Part shown: positions 42,526 through 51,040 of the stretch, one piece after another
Numbering within the stretch: the stretch's first letter is position 1
Layout: every line of letters begins with the position of its first letter
DNA from: Candidatus Kuenenia stuttgartensis
Lineage (GTDB): Bacteria > Planctomycetota > Phycisphaerae > Phycisphaerales > SM1A02
Assembly (NCBI GenBank): GCA_945902075.1
Contig: CAMDMA010000009.1
Span: forward strand, 1-64,000
Direction: 5' to 3'
DNA: 64,000 nucleotides
Notes under the pieces: generated by a model
What the model was told of the DNA's origin: nothing
Database searches by the model: none
The model's input: the letters and a program-made list of their open reading frames with translations, nothing else
Translations under genes and position numbers: made by a program

Positions 42526-43353
42526 ATGTCGACTACCGCGTTTACAGGCCAGTCAAGAATTCGCTCCGCCTTTCAAACAGCGAAGGAACAGGGGCGGTGT
42601 GCGCTCCTTCCGTTTATCACTGGTGGTTATCCAAGCCTCGAGGCAACGGAGCAGCTCCTGCGCGACTTGCCTCAAGCGGGTGCAGATCTGATCGAGATCG
42701 GATTTCCGTTCTCTGACCCGATCGCCGATGGCCCGATCATTGCAGAATCCATGCACCAAGCGCTGCTCTCTGGCACCACGCCTGATGCTCTCTTCGCTCT
42801 TGTTCAGAAGGTCCGACCCACCGTTCCGATGCTTGCGATGGTGTCCTTCTCGATTGTTGGCCGCATGGGTATCGATCGGTTTCTGCAACGAGCTGTTGAA
42901 GCGGGGTTTTGTGGATTCATCGTTCCCGATGCCGATCCGACGGCGGCTGAGGAAATCGCGCGCAAGGCGGCAACCCTTGGGGCGGGCTTCTGTCCCCTCG
43001 TCTCTCCAACGACGACACATGAGCGGCTCTCGCGCCTCGCAGGTCTTGCAACGGGGTTTGTCTACCTACTTGCGCGCGCGGGCGTGACCGGTGAGCGCAA
43101 TGATGCGCCTGAAATCGCAGACCGTGCGCGGATGGTGCGCGCAGCGACCGACGCACCGATCGCCGCTGGTTTTGGCATATCAACGGCTGCGCACATCAAA
43201 GCCGTAGGCGAGCATGCAGACGGAGCTATCGTGGGCTCTGCAATCGTGCGTGTCATGACCGAAGCACATCAGCGCACGCAGTCAGCGTCAGACGCGACGA
43301 ATGCCGCGATCGACTTCGTCTGCCATCTTTCTCGCAAGCCAACAGCAACGTAG
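42526..43353 (+). CDS. trpA: Tryptophan synthase subunit alpha
   Basis: Cleaves indole-3-glycerol phosphate to indole and glyceraldehyde 3-phosphate, normally in complex with TrpB. The 275-residue TIM-barrel has the catalytic Glu in LIEIGFPFSDP and Asp in IADGPIIAES, plus the phosphate-binding region GFGISTAAHIKAV. trpB and other trp genes are absent from the window, so the gene stands alone here. The ATG at 42526 is supported by TATCCT (42514-42519) 6 nt upstream with no Shine-Dalgarno sequence. Confidence 0.96.
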   Translation: MSTTAFTGQSRIRSAFQTAKEQGRCALLPFITGGYPSLEATEQLLRDLPQAGADLIEIGFPFSDPIADGPIIAESMHQALLSGTTPDALFALVQKVRPTVPMLAMVSFSIVGRMGIDRFLQRAVEAGFCGFIVPDADPTAAEEIARKAATLGAGFCPLVSPTTTHERLSRLAGLATGFVYLLARAGVTGERNDAPEIADRARMVRAATDAPIAAGFGISTAAHIKAVGEHADGAIVGSAIVRVMTEAHQRTQSASDATNAAIDFVCHLSRKPTAT

Positions 43354-43431
43354 CCGTGACATCGATTCGCATTCGATCGGACCGAGGCCAGCTTAAGCCG
43401 CCGTTTCGCTTTGCGACTTCGAAGGGACTGT

Positions 43432-44100
43432 TCAGTCATACCGACGCAACACCCCGATCACAACGCCTTGGATCGTGCAATCGTCGACCATGATCGGTGC
43501 AAAATCCGGATTTGCCGGCTGCAGCCGAATGCGGCCGTCTCCCTCTCGAAAAAACGTCTTCAGCGTTGTCTCTCCATTCGGGAGGAGGGCGACCACGCGT
43601 TCCCCGTTTCGCGCGGTGTTGCGCTTGTCGACGAGGACGAAGTCACCGTCGAGAATCCCCTCATCGCGCATCGACATGCCATCGACTTGCAATGCAAAGG
43701 TGTTTCCGCGGCGCCCCTTGCGTGGGCCAAACATCTCCTCAAGCGCAATCGACTCGCTCTGTTCAAACTTCTCGATCGGGTAGCCCGCAGCAACCTTGCC
43801 GACCAGTGGAAAGGTCAGCGTTCCAGCAACCTCCGCGTGCACTTGACGCGCGGGAAGCTCGTCTGTCTCGCCGATGTCCACCGGGAAAGCGAAGTCAGTT
43901 GCTATCGATAAAGAGCGTGCCTTGTTCTTGTCCCGAATCAGCGCGCCCTTGTTGATGAGCGACTCGACGTGCTCGAAGACCGTGACCTTGCTGACGCCGA
44001 GTTGATCGGCGATTTCCTGCATGGTCGGCGAGTAACCCTGGGTTCGCCGAGAATCGTGGATCATCTTGAGTACGCGGAGTTGCTTCGGAGTGAGGTTCAT
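43432..44100 (-). CDS. lexA: LexA-type SOS repressor
   Basis: Represses the DNA-damage response and is inactivated by RecA-stimulated self-cleavage. The 222-residue protein has an N-terminal winged helix (MQEIADQLGVSKVTVFEHVE, about 25-50), the Ala-Gly cleavage site in VGKVAAGYPIE, catalytic Ser in VDGMSMRDEG and catalytic Lys in GETTLKTFF. The ATG at 44100 fits the family start (MNLTPKQLRVLKMI). A 21-bp near-palindrome lies 54 bp upstream. An upstream frame with a strong ribosome-binding site overlaps this gene (see 43895-44560). Confidence 0.96.
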   Translation of the reverse strand: MNLTPKQLRVLKMIHDSRRTQGYSPTMQEIADQLGVSKVTVFEHVESLINKGALIRDKNKARSLSIATDFAFPVDIGETDELPARQVHAEVAGTLTFPLVGKVAAGYPIEKFEQSESIALEEMFGPRKGRRGNTFALQVDGMSMRDEGILDGDFVLVDKRNTARNGERVVALLPNGETTLKTFFREGDGRIRLQPANPDFAPIMVDDCTIQGVVIGVLRRYD

Positions 44101-44560
44101 CGTTTGTCTCGTCGGAGTGGCTGAGCGGAACACCATGGGCGACATGCGGCTGTTCAACATGATGTTGACCATCGTGTTCACAATGAGCACTGTCGCGAGT
44201 GGTAAAGATTTCGAGGGCGAGTTCGGCGAATCGTTGTGTGCAACGGTCGAAGAACGATCGCAAGCTTTGGCTGCTTCTCGTGCGAATGGCGGTTTTGCTT
44301 GGTGAACCGGAGATCGGTGCGCGTTCGATCGTCGCGCCGACTGCGATGTACTGGCGGGAGTAGTCGCCTCCGGGTCCAAGCACAATGAGCGGCCATCGTG
44401 CGGCTTGTTCGCGTGCGGAAACAAAGGACTGGCGAGAGGGCGAGGTTGTGTTGCTCAATGCAGCGGCAAGCGCGTAGGTTGATGCGCGGGTGGAATGGTT
44501 GCGAAGTTCTGAAGCGCGTGCCGGCGCGGGTACTTGTTGGCGGGTGATGATGCTGTCCAT
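43895..44560 (-). CDS. Possible gene overlapping lexA (221 aa), uncertain
   Basis: An open frame starts at an ATG at 44560 with AGGGGAG 8 nt upstream, the best ribosome-binding site in this stretch. The first 110 or so codons look coding by third-position usage; from about 44230 the composition changes and the frame then runs 206 nt into lexA in another phase. Either the true gene ends by a frameshift near 44230, or the overlap is an accident. No family is recognised. Its place next to lexA makes an SOS function worth considering, but nothing in the sequence shows it. Confidence 0.35.
   Translation of the reverse strand: MDSIITRQQVPAPARASELRNHSTRASTYALAAALSNTTSPSRQSFVSAREQAARWPLIVLGPGGDYSRQYIAVGATIERAPISGSPSKTAIRTRSSQSLRSFFDRCTQRFAELALEIFTTRDSAHCEHDGQHHVEQPHVAHGVPLSHSDETNDEPHSEATPRTQDDPRFSANPGLLADHAGNRRSTRRQQGHGLRARRVAHQQGRADSGQEQGTLFIDSN
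44151..44171. promoter_or_regulatory. Near-perfect palindrome upstream of lexA, candidate LexA operator
   Basis: TGTTCAACATGATGTTGACCA centres on the perfect 15-bp palindrome TCAACATGATGTTGA (44154-44168), with one mismatch in the outer arms. It lies 54-70 bp upstream of the lexA start. Autoregulation is usual for lexA, but the box sequence of this lineage is not known to me. Confidence 0.45.
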
Positions 44561-44589
44561 AGTCGCTTCTCCCCTTTTGAATGGGTGCG

Positions 44590-44618
44590 AGATCGAAGAA
44601 CATGGTTGCCTTCGATCT
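44590..44618 (-). promoter_or_regulatory. Hairpin in the leader of the uncertain ORF upstream of lexA
   Basis: GATCGAAG (44591-44598) and CTTCGATC (44610-44617) are perfect inverted repeats with an outer A-T pair and an 11-nt spacer, 30 nt upstream of the ATG at 44560. It could be an operator or an RNA hairpin. Confidence 0.4.
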
Positions 44619-44682
44619 TGCTGTGCTGGCCCAAAGCACGCGTTTCCCCCGCGAACTTGGACGCTTTCCAGGATGTGAACTT

Positions 44683-44705
44683 GTGCCGGGAACTCCGCCC
44701 GGCAC
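44683..44705. other. GC-rich hairpin in the gap between lexA and the aminotransferase gene
   Basis: GTGCCGGG and CCCGGCAC pair over 8 bp with a 7-nt loop. No T-run follows on either strand. The rest of 44561-45022 holds a 15-bp repeat and no convincing gene, although the minus strand stays open from 45133 through the whole gap. Confidence 0.5.
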
Positions 44706-44769
44706 CCAAATTTCGTCAAACAGTTGATGTGCGCCAGATTCTGAAGTGCGGCTCCAACCGGACTCGACC

Positions 44770-44805
44770 ACGCACGGTGATCCGACGCACGGTGATCCGA
44801 CGCAC
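44770..44805. repeat. 15-bp tandem repeat
   Basis: ACGCACGGTGATCCG occurs at 44770-44784 and 44785-44799, followed by ACGCAC. It lies in the 462-nt gap between 44560 and 45023. Confidence 0.85.
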
Positions 44806-45022
44806 TCGCTGAGTGTTCCTCACTTTGAGAGTCGGGCAGATGGTGCATCTTGCGGTTCATCACATGAGGGCCAGAGTGGCGCGCGACCTTCTTCGGCATT
44901 TGTTTGGGTGCTTCGACAAACTTTGTTCGGTCAATGTTCGCCCAAACAGGCGCCTTTCGCAAGTGGGTAGGTCGTGATTCGCGTCGAATCAGGCCTGCTG
45001 CGGGTTTCGGTACCTTTCGGAG

Positions 45023-46195
45023 ATGGACCTTCGACCGCCCGAACCCTTGATCCCTGGCGACCTTGGGGCGCTTTTCCCGCTCGACCGCTCGTACACCTTT
45101 TTGAATCACGGCAGTTTCGGATCGGTGCCCCACGAGGTCTCGGCGCGACAGCAGCAGATCCGGCTCGAGATCGAGGCCCGGCCCATTGAGATGCTCGCTC
45201 GTCGAATGGATGGCTTACTTGGGGACGCGCGGACATCCGTCGCCCGTTTTGTTGGGGTTGATCCGGCGCGCCTTGGCTTCGTCACAAACGCAACAGAAGG
45301 TGTGAACGCGATTCTTCGGTCGATGCGTTGGGAGCGTGGCGACGAGGTGATCGTTCTAGACCATGTGTACAACGCGATGCGGCAATCTCTGCGGCGCCTT
45401 GAGGGCGAGTTTGGAATCCGATTCAGAGAAGTTCGGGTGCCCTTACCGGTTGCAAGTGGTGCCGATTTCACCAGGGAGATCATCAATGCGCTGACAGCGC
45501 GCACGCGGCTTGTTCTCCTCGATCACATTACTAGTCCGACGGCAATCGTCGTTCCAGTTGCCGAAATCGCTGCGTTGCTGCGGTCACGCGACATTTTCCT
45601 ACTTGTCGACGGCGCTCACGCGCCGGGTTCAATTGAGCTTGCGATCGACGCGATCGGCTGCGACGCGTACACCGCGAATTTGCACAAATGGTGTTGTGCT
45701 CCGAAGGGCTGCGCGATCGCGACCGCGAGTCCGGCCTTCGCGCAACGGCTGCATCCACTTGCAACGAGCCATCGTTTTGGCGAGGGGCTCGTCCGGGAGT
45801 TTGATTGGCAGGGGACGCGCGACATGACGCCTTGGCTTACCGCGCCCGCCGCAATTCAATTTTTCGAACGCTTCGGTTGGGATCGCGTCCGTCGGCACAA
45901 TCACGGGATGGCGGTTTGGACGCAGCGACATCTTTGCACGCGTTGGGATGTCGCGCCGTTGACCCCGCTTGATGGCAGTTTGCTTGCAGCGATGGCGGTG
46001 GCATCGGTTCCTGGTGCGGTGCAGCGCCGGTTCAGCTCAGAGGCTGCGCTTCAAGCGCACCTTTATGACGCACACCGCATTGAACTTCCGGTTATCGATT
46101 GGCACGGAAAGTGGCATGTGCGGGTTTCTTGCCATCTTCACACCACTCCGGAGTTGGTCGAGCGGCTTGCGGAAGTCGTGTTGGGATTGGTCTAA
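45023..46195 (+). CDS. Class V aminotransferase (isopenicillin-N-epimerase-like)
   Basis: A 390-residue PLP enzyme of the cysteine desulfurase/epimerase fold. It has the N-terminal signature YTFLNHGSFGSVPHEV, the region FVTNATEGVNAILRS, cofactor-binding LVDGAHAPGSIEL and the Schiff-base lysine in ANLHKWCCAPKG. The closest type is the CefD/isopenicillin-N-epimerase-like group, whose members act on varied amines; the substrate is unknown. The start is supported by TACCTT (45011-45016) 6 nt before the ATG and no Shine-Dalgarno sequence. Confidence 0.88.
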   Translation: MDLRPPEPLIPGDLGALFPLDRSYTFLNHGSFGSVPHEVSARQQQIRLEIEARPIEMLARRMDGLLGDARTSVARFVGVDPARLGFVTNATEGVNAILRSMRWERGDEVIVLDHVYNAMRQSLRRLEGEFGIRFREVRVPLPVASGADFTREIINALTARTRLVLLDHITSPTAIVVPVAEIAALLRSRDIFLLVDGAHAPGSIELAIDAIGCDAYTANLHKWCCAPKGCAIATASPAFAQRLHPLATSHRFGEGLVREFDWQGTRDMTPWLTAPAAIQFFERFGWDRVRRHNHGMAVWTQRHLCTRWDVAPLTPLDGSLLAAMAVASVPGAVQRRFSSEAALQAHLYDAHRIELPVIDWHGKWHVRVSCHLHTTPELVERLAEVVLGLV

Positions 46196-46354
46196 ATCTC
46201 ACAGACTGACAGTTGTGCAAGCCCAAGGTGAGGAGTCTTTGCGGTTTGGCCGCTTCGAACTGAAGCATCGACTGCTGGCATCCGATTTTTCGATGTGCGC
46301 CCTTCCAACTGCATTGCCCACTTCACTGCCCATTGCGGTCTGTTCGTTGGGCGC

Positions 46355-46828
46355 ATGCGCTCCCGTTCGCTCATTGGCTGTTTCGCAACTGGCGCGTTCG
46401 TTTTGTCAGGTTGCGGCGACTCGCCGTGGGAGCAGGGGCCGAGTCAATCTGCGACAGCAATGACTGCAGATCGCACGGTGGAACGCTCGTTTCTTGCCGC
46501 CTCGGCGAGTTTGGGAACTTGGCTTGACGAGCGAAAGTCGGTCGATACTTCGGTCGTCTTTTCTCACGGCATGCTGGTCGTTGAGGCTCCTCGGCTTCGC
46601 GCGCGACATGAGCGTACCGGCTCATCGATTCTCATCACCTCACTCGGACCAGAGCTTCAGCGAAAGGTCGAGGACATCTTGGCAGACCGTATTCCGGTGA
46701 GTGCTGGACTCACGACAAACTTCGCGCTCGGTCGGGCTATTCCTGTGCGTATCGAAAAGCTCGACGTCGACGGAAACCGCACACTCCTTGAAGAAGGCAC
46801 CGTCGCCTTTCTCGAACTCACGCGATAG
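46355..46828 (+). CDS. Small lipoprotein of unknown function
   Basis: The 157-residue product has a lipoprotein signal (IGCFATGAFVLSGC). The mature part is about 135 residues with no recognised domain, mixed alpha/beta (ELQRKVEDILADRIPVSAGL). The ATG at 46355 is chosen to place the signal peptide at the N-terminus; it has no obvious Shine-Dalgarno sequence. It converges with the minus-strand gene at 46835, leaving only 6 bp between the stops. The preceding gap 46196-46354 shows nothing else. Confidence 0.65.
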   Translation: MRSRSLIGCFATGAFVLSGCGDSPWEQGPSQSATAMTADRTVERSFLAASASLGTWLDERKSVDTSVVFSHGMLVVEAPRLRARHERTGSSILITSLGPELQRKVEDILADRIPVSAGLTTNFALGRAIPVRIEKLDVDGNRTLLEEGTVAFLELTR

Positions 46829-46834
46829 CGGCAT

Positions 46835-47830
46835 TCAGCCGTCTTGCAACGCTTTCGTCGTCTTTGTCTTTGCGACCTGTGCGTCATGCTCCATTGCAGC
46901 GGCGTGTGCAGCCGCGAGTCGCGGGAAATCGTTGGAAAACCAGGCCTGCCATCGTGCAGCGTCATAGCCAAATGGTGGAGCGGGTTGGCCTATCGAACGC
47001 TCCACGACGGTATTGAGTGCGAAGTGCACTTCGGTACGGTAAATCTCAACCATCGACTCCATAATGCGCAGCACGCTTCCTTCAAAGATCGTGCCGGGTA
47101 TTGGTTGAAATGCACCAGATTCATCACCGACCACCGGAACTGCGCCCGCGATGTAGTTGATGGTCTTCCCGATGGCGATCCATGCTTCGTCGCCGCGCTT
47201 TGCCTTTGGTGGCGCATACTGCGCGGCGATCAGTGGTGGAATCAACGCCGCAGACGCGTGCGCCGAGCCGACCATCGCGGCGCGATTGATGAAGAGTTCA
47301 CGGTCGCCTTCTAAATATCGCGCGAGCACCGATTCGGCTCGTGGTGCAAGCGGTGTTGGAAGTGCGTCTATTGCGCTCTGGCGGATGAGATCGTCGCCGA
47401 TCACCGCATAGTGAATGAGCTGAACTTGTCCGAACGAGGGTTCGTTCGCGAGCGCTGCGAAAAGCGCACGACGGATCCGCGCGTCGCTCGCGATGAGATT
47501 CGGGCGATCTGCTTCTCCGCTGAGAACATTGACCGCAGCTTCAAGCTCGATTGTTGTTCGGAGATTCGCGATCGGAGCGATCACTGCTTCGGTTTCGGCG
47601 GGAGTGTTCGCGTCGGAAATGCCTCGCCCCACAAGTGACCGGATTTTCTTCTGTGCCGCCGCAAGGTCTACTTCAAGGTCTACTTCAAGGTCTACTTCCT
47701 GAGAGCCGCCAGGCTTTCTGGCGGTTGGCGCTGCCGACGAGTCAACGACGGGGTTCGCTGGCGACAGCTGCGGCGATGTCTGGCGCAAGAGGGCGAGCGT
47801 TGTCACGGCGAAGAGAAGGGCGAAATTCAT
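46835..47830 (-). CDS. Exported HEAT-like protein with a tetrapeptide repeat
   Basis: The 331-residue product has a signal peptide (about residues 1-20). A low-complexity N-terminal region follows, including a perfect in-frame (EVDL)3 encoded by a 12-bp repeat, then a helical domain with HEAT-like features (IRRALFAALANEPSFG, LIRQSAIDALPTPLAPRAES). The function is unknown. The ATG at 47830 is preferred to a TTG 39 nt upstream; neither has a clear Shine-Dalgarno sequence. Confidence 0.7.
   Translation of the reverse strand: MNFALLFAVTTLALLRQTSPQLSPANPVVDSSAAPTARKPGGSQEVDLEVDLEVDLAAAQKKIRSLVGRGISDANTPAETEAVIAPIANLRTTIELEAAVNVLSGEADRPNLIASDARIRRALFAALANEPSFGQVQLIHYAVIGDDLIRQSAIDALPTPLAPRAESVLARYLEGDRELFINRAAMVGSAHASAALIPPLIAAQYAPPKAKRGDEAWIAIGKTINYIAGAVPVVGDESGAFQPIPGTIFEGSVLRIMESMVEIYRTEVHFALNTVVERSIGQPAPPFGYDAARWQAWFSNDFPRLAAAHAAAMEHDAQVAKTKTTKALQDG
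47663..47698. repeat. 12-bp tandem repeat inside a coding sequence
   Basis: AAGGTCTACTTC occurs three times in a row (47663, 47675, 47687). On the minus strand it encodes three identical EVDL units, so it is in frame. Confidence 0.95.
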
Positions 47831-47990
47831 CGATCTGTTCAGTCGTTTGAAGCAGGGTTCGCACGGCAACGGCTACACGCGTTCCACTTCGAATATACGC
47901 AGTAATCGCGCCGTGTCACATCACGCCCCGTCGGTTTTTCGAGATCACGTGTGACAAGCAAAGATTCGTGGATCGTCGTACGCTCGGGTG

Positions 47991-48440
47991 GTGAGCAATA
48001 CCCAGACCGAAGATTCGTCTGATCCATCGCCTTCAAACGCGGCGCCGATGCACAGTACCGCGTCGCTCTTCGCGCGCATCGGACCAGAACCTTTCGCGGA
48101 TATCGCTGCAGGTCTCTACGCGAGGATCGACCGCGACCCGCGGATTCGCGCCATGTTCCCGGAGGATCTCTCACGGGCCAGTGAGTCGGTCCGCGACATG
48201 CGTGAGTTTCTCACCCAGTTTTTTGGCGGCCCCGGCGACTATTCCGCTCGAAAGGGGCACCCGCGATTGCGTGCGCGACACATGAGGTTTGCCATCGACG
48301 TCGCGGCGCGCGACGCCTGGCTCGAACAGGCACTTGCGGCGCTTCGGGAAGCCGCAACCAAACACGGGCTCGATGCATCGCAAGAAGCAGAAATCGCAGA
48401 CTACTTGGTGAGGACTTCGCAGTTCATGATGAACGCATGA
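47991..48440 (+). CDS. Truncated haemoglobin (group II type)
   Basis: The 149-residue globin has the 2-on-2 pattern: LFARIGPEPFADIAAGLYAR at the N-terminus, LTQFFGGPGDYSARKGHPRL, and the proximal His in RARHMRFAIDVAARDAWLE. It should bind haem and O2 or NO, for oxygen delivery or NO detoxification. A proline/serine-rich N-terminal extension of about 25 residues is present. The GTG at 47991 is chosen because TACGCT (47979-47984) lies 6 nt upstream. The last codons and stop are the first unit of an 11-bp tandem repeat. Confidence 0.92.
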   Translation: MSNTQTEDSSDPSPSNAAPMHSTASLFARIGPEPFADIAAGLYARIDRDPRIRAMFPEDLSRASESVRDMREFLTQFFGGPGDYSARKGHPRLRARHMRFAIDVAARDAWLEQALAALREAATKHGLDASQEAEIADYLVRTSQFMMNA

Positions 48441-48491
48441 TGAATGCATGATGAATGCATGATGAATGCATGATCAGAGCATGATCAAAGT
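48426..48491. repeat. 11-bp tandem repeat over the stop of the haemoglobin gene
   Basis: Six units of about ATGATGAATGC begin at 48426, 48437, 48448, 48459, 48470 and 48481, with the last two diverged. The first unit is coding sequence and the stop codon falls at the junction, so the gene end has been repeated downstream. Confidence 0.92.
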
Positions 48492-48531
48492 ACGATCGAC
48501 GAACAAACGGACTTCCGTCGCCAAACGGGGT

Positions 48532-49401
48532 TCATTCTGCAAATGGTTCGACCGTAAATGCGAGCTTTGCAAATGGCGCCATTGCTTTCCCCGCAACTCC
48601 GCGATTCGGAAAGGCGCCGATCTGCACGACGTAGACTTTTCCGTTGGCGCGCTGCTTGACAACGATTCTTGGTTCGCCCAACGAGGTTCCCCGTGCGCGC
48701 TCACGCACAATGGACGCGGTCGCCTCAGCGCGGGCGCGATCAGAAAACGCACCAGCTTGAATGGCATAGTTCGACTCGGGCTTGTTGGCAATCTCCTTCT
48801 TCGCGGTCGATGAACTGAGTGACTCCGCGCGACGGACATCTCTATCTGCGCTTGCGGCCTGCGCGGAGGGCTTTGCAATCATGTTTTCCTCAGGTGGCGG
48901 CAATCCTGCTTTTGAACGCAACGCATTTGCTGCACTTGCCATCTCAGCCTGCTCGTAACCGCGAACGGCGATGGCGAAGGCGCGTCGTCGTTCCGCCCCG
49001 TCGAGATTTTCAGCCGCTCTTGCATACGCGTCCGCCCCTTGTCGCGCGCGATCACGCTGAAACTCGAGCGAGCCGAGACCGATCTGCGCGTCGGTTGCGA
49101 CGGATCGATCGGCTGATTCGCCCGCGAGCGCGAGCAGTCGAGCAGCCTCATCCTCGCGGCCGAGTTTCCATTGAGCCATCCCCTCGATGTAGCGCGCTTG
49201 ATCGAGTTGCACCCCTTGGGCACTCTTCGCCGAGACGCGCGCGGACAAGACCGCTTGACCATAATCGGCAGCGCTGTACGCATCCCCGGCCTGCACCAGC
49301 GTCGATCCGCCATCCGGTCCGCAGGATGCGAGCGACGCAGCGGCCGCGAGTAAAGTCGTAATCGGCAGGGCAACTGGGCAGCGGGGGACGAATCTTCGCA
49401 T
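48532..49401 (-). CDS. SPOR-domain lipoprotein
   Basis: The 289-residue product has a lipobox LASC near residue 27. A helical TPR-like middle follows (about 45-170, ARYIEGMAQWKLGREDEAAR, RAFAIAVRGYEQAEM), then a C-terminal SPOR domain (about 210-289, NYAIQAGAFSDRARAEATAS, VYVVQIGAFPNRGVAGKAMA). SPOR domains bind denuded peptidoglycan at division sites, so a role in septal wall processing is likely. The start is supported by TAGAGT on the minus strand (49408-49413), 6 nt before the ATG. Confidence 0.88.
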   Translation of the reverse strand: MRRFVPRCPVALPITTLLAAAASLASCGPDGGSTLVQAGDAYSAADYGQAVLSARVSAKSAQGVQLDQARYIEGMAQWKLGREDEAARLLALAGESADRSVATDAQIGLGSLEFQRDRARQGADAYARAAENLDGAERRRAFAIAVRGYEQAEMASAANALRSKAGLPPPEENMIAKPSAQAASADRDVRRAESLSSSTAKKEIANKPESNYAIQAGAFSDRARAEATASIVRERARGTSLGEPRIVVKQRANGKVYVVQIGAFPNRGVAGKAMAPFAKLAFTVEPFAE

Positions 49402-49480
49402 TGGGGTACTCTAAGGACCCACGGTGCTTCGTGTTCCGTGACGCGAGCCGCTCCCCGCCAAGCATCAAAGGATTGTCCCG

Positions 49481-50953
49481 ATGGAACTCCTCTCTTCGAT
49501 TCGCCGCAATCTTCTGCTTCGCCCGTTCCGAGGAGTGGTTGTCGATGACAGCCGCACCTGGCGCGGAATTGATCTGATGGTTGTTGCGTGGCATATCGCG
49601 CGCGCCGTTGAGCGCCAGAGTCGTACGCAGCGGATTGGAATTTTGCTTCCGACATCCGGCGCGTTTCCTGCGGCAGCGATTGCGGCGTGGACGATCGGTC
49701 GCACGATCGTTCCGCTGAATTACCTGCTTTCACGCAGTGATCTTGAGTATGTCGTTCGCGACGCCGCGCTCGACGCAGTGATCACGATCGGTCCGATGGT
49801 GGATCTCGTCGGCGGATCGATCCCGGGACTCGCCGAGATCCGGCTCGATCAGATGAAGTTCACCGGCATCCCGCCAATCCGAATGACAAACCCGCTTCGT
49901 CGTGATGATGTCGCGGTCGTACTTTACACCTCGGGTACCAGCGGTCGGCCGAAAGGTGTCATGCTGACGTCAGGCAACATCGGCGCAAACGTGCGGCAGG
50001 CAGCGGAGTGGGTGGATTTCGGTGCGCAGGACTCCATTCTCGGCGTGTTGCCGCAGTTTCATTCTTTCGGCCTCACGGTGCTCACCATGCTCCCACTCGC
50101 AACGGGTGCGCGTGCCTTCTACACGGCGCGGTTCATTCCCCGAAAACTGGTGGAACTCGCGCGCAAACACAAGCCGACGGCGATTGTTGCGATTCCTTCG
50201 ATGTACAACGCATTGCGACTCCTGAAGGATGTTTCACCTGCCGATTTTGCCAGTCTGCGATTCGCAGTGTCAGGGGGCGAACCGCTTCCCGAGGTTGTTT
50301 CAGATGGCTTTCTTGAGAAGTTTGGAATCGAAATCAATGAGGGCTACGGGCTCACCGAAACCGCTCCCGTGACCAATTGGTGTCGACCCGCCGAGCAGCG
50401 ACGCAAGTGCGTGGGCAAGGCGCTGCCAGGAATCGAGCAGCGCATTGTCGCGCCCGACGGCCGCGTGCTTGGGCCAAATGAAGACGGCGAGGTTCGCATG
50501 CGCGGACCAAACGTGATGAAGGGATATCTCAACCTGCCTGAGGAAACTGCGGCTGTCTTTGACGAGCACGGATTTTTCAAGACTGGCGATATGGGGCGGC
50601 TTGATGAAAACGGCATGCTCTCGATCACGGGACGCATCAAGGAGATGCTGATCATCGGCGGAGAAAATGTGTTCCCTCGTGAGATCGAAGAGGTTCTCAA
50701 TCGCCACGAGTCTGTGAAGGACTCTGCCGTGATTGGGATGCAGGACGGCATGCGCGGCGAGGTTGCACTTGCGTTCGTCGAGTTAAAGGAAGGTGCGATC
50801 TTCGATGAAGCCGCACTCAAAAGTTTTTGTCGCGAGCACATCGCTGGGTTTAAGGTTCCGCGCGACATCCGACTTCAGAAGGAACTTCCGCGCAATCCGA
50901 CAGGCAAAATCATGCGTCGAAAGTTGTCCGCCGAGATTCCATCGGACAAGTAA
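49481..50953 (+). CDS. Acyl-CoA synthetase (class I adenylate-forming enzyme)
   Basis: The 490-residue ligase activates a carboxylic acid, probably a fatty acid, to its acyl-CoA through an acyl-adenylate. Core motifs are VLYTSGTSGRPKGVMLTS (P-loop), EGYGLTETAPV, KTGDMGRLDENGMLSITGR and the C-terminal Lys in LPRNPTGKIMRR. The length is short for long-chain FadD but usual for medium-chain types. The ATG at 49481 has AAGGA 9 nt upstream. Just beyond its stop a 19-bp tandem repeat begins. Confidence 0.9.
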   Translation: MELLSSIRRNLLLRPFRGVVVDDSRTWRGIDLMVVAWHIARAVERQSRTQRIGILLPTSGAFPAAAIAAWTIGRTIVPLNYLLSRSDLEYVVRDAALDAVITIGPMVDLVGGSIPGLAEIRLDQMKFTGIPPIRMTNPLRRDDVAVVLYTSGTSGRPKGVMLTSGNIGANVRQAAEWVDFGAQDSILGVLPQFHSFGLTVLTMLPLATGARAFYTARFIPRKLVELARKHKPTAIVAIPSMYNALRLLKDVSPADFASLRFAVSGGEPLPEVVSDGFLEKFGIEINEGYGLTETAPVTNWCRPAEQRRKCVGKALPGIEQRIVAPDGRVLGPNEDGEVRMRGPNVMKGYLNLPEETAAVFDEHGFFKTGDMGRLDENGMLSITGRIKEMLIIGGENVFPREIEEVLNRHESVKDSAVIGMQDGMRGEVALAFVELKEGAIFDEAALKSFCREHIAGFKVPRDIRLQKELPRNPTGKIMRRKLSAEIPSDK

Positions 50954-50971
50954 ACCTCGGTGGCGTCGGGG

Positions 50972-51040
50972 ACGGTCACGCACGGCGAGTACGGTCACGC
51001 ACGGCGAGTACGGTCACGCACGGCGAATACGATCACGCAC
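50972..51040. repeat. 19-bp tandem repeat over the stop of a secreted-protein gene
   Basis: ACGGTCACGCACGGCGAGT occurs at 50972, 50991 and 51010, with a partial diverged copy to 51040. The last copy contains the minus-strand TGA stop at 51033-51035, so the repeat lies just downstream of that stop and shares its sequence. Confidence 0.92.

Noticed and set aside
43895-45133. A single 412-aa protein covering the whole gap upstream of lexA
   Set aside because: The upper part has no start signal and includes antisense of the aminotransferase gene; only the part from 44560 has a ribosome-binding site, and that is listed with low confidence.
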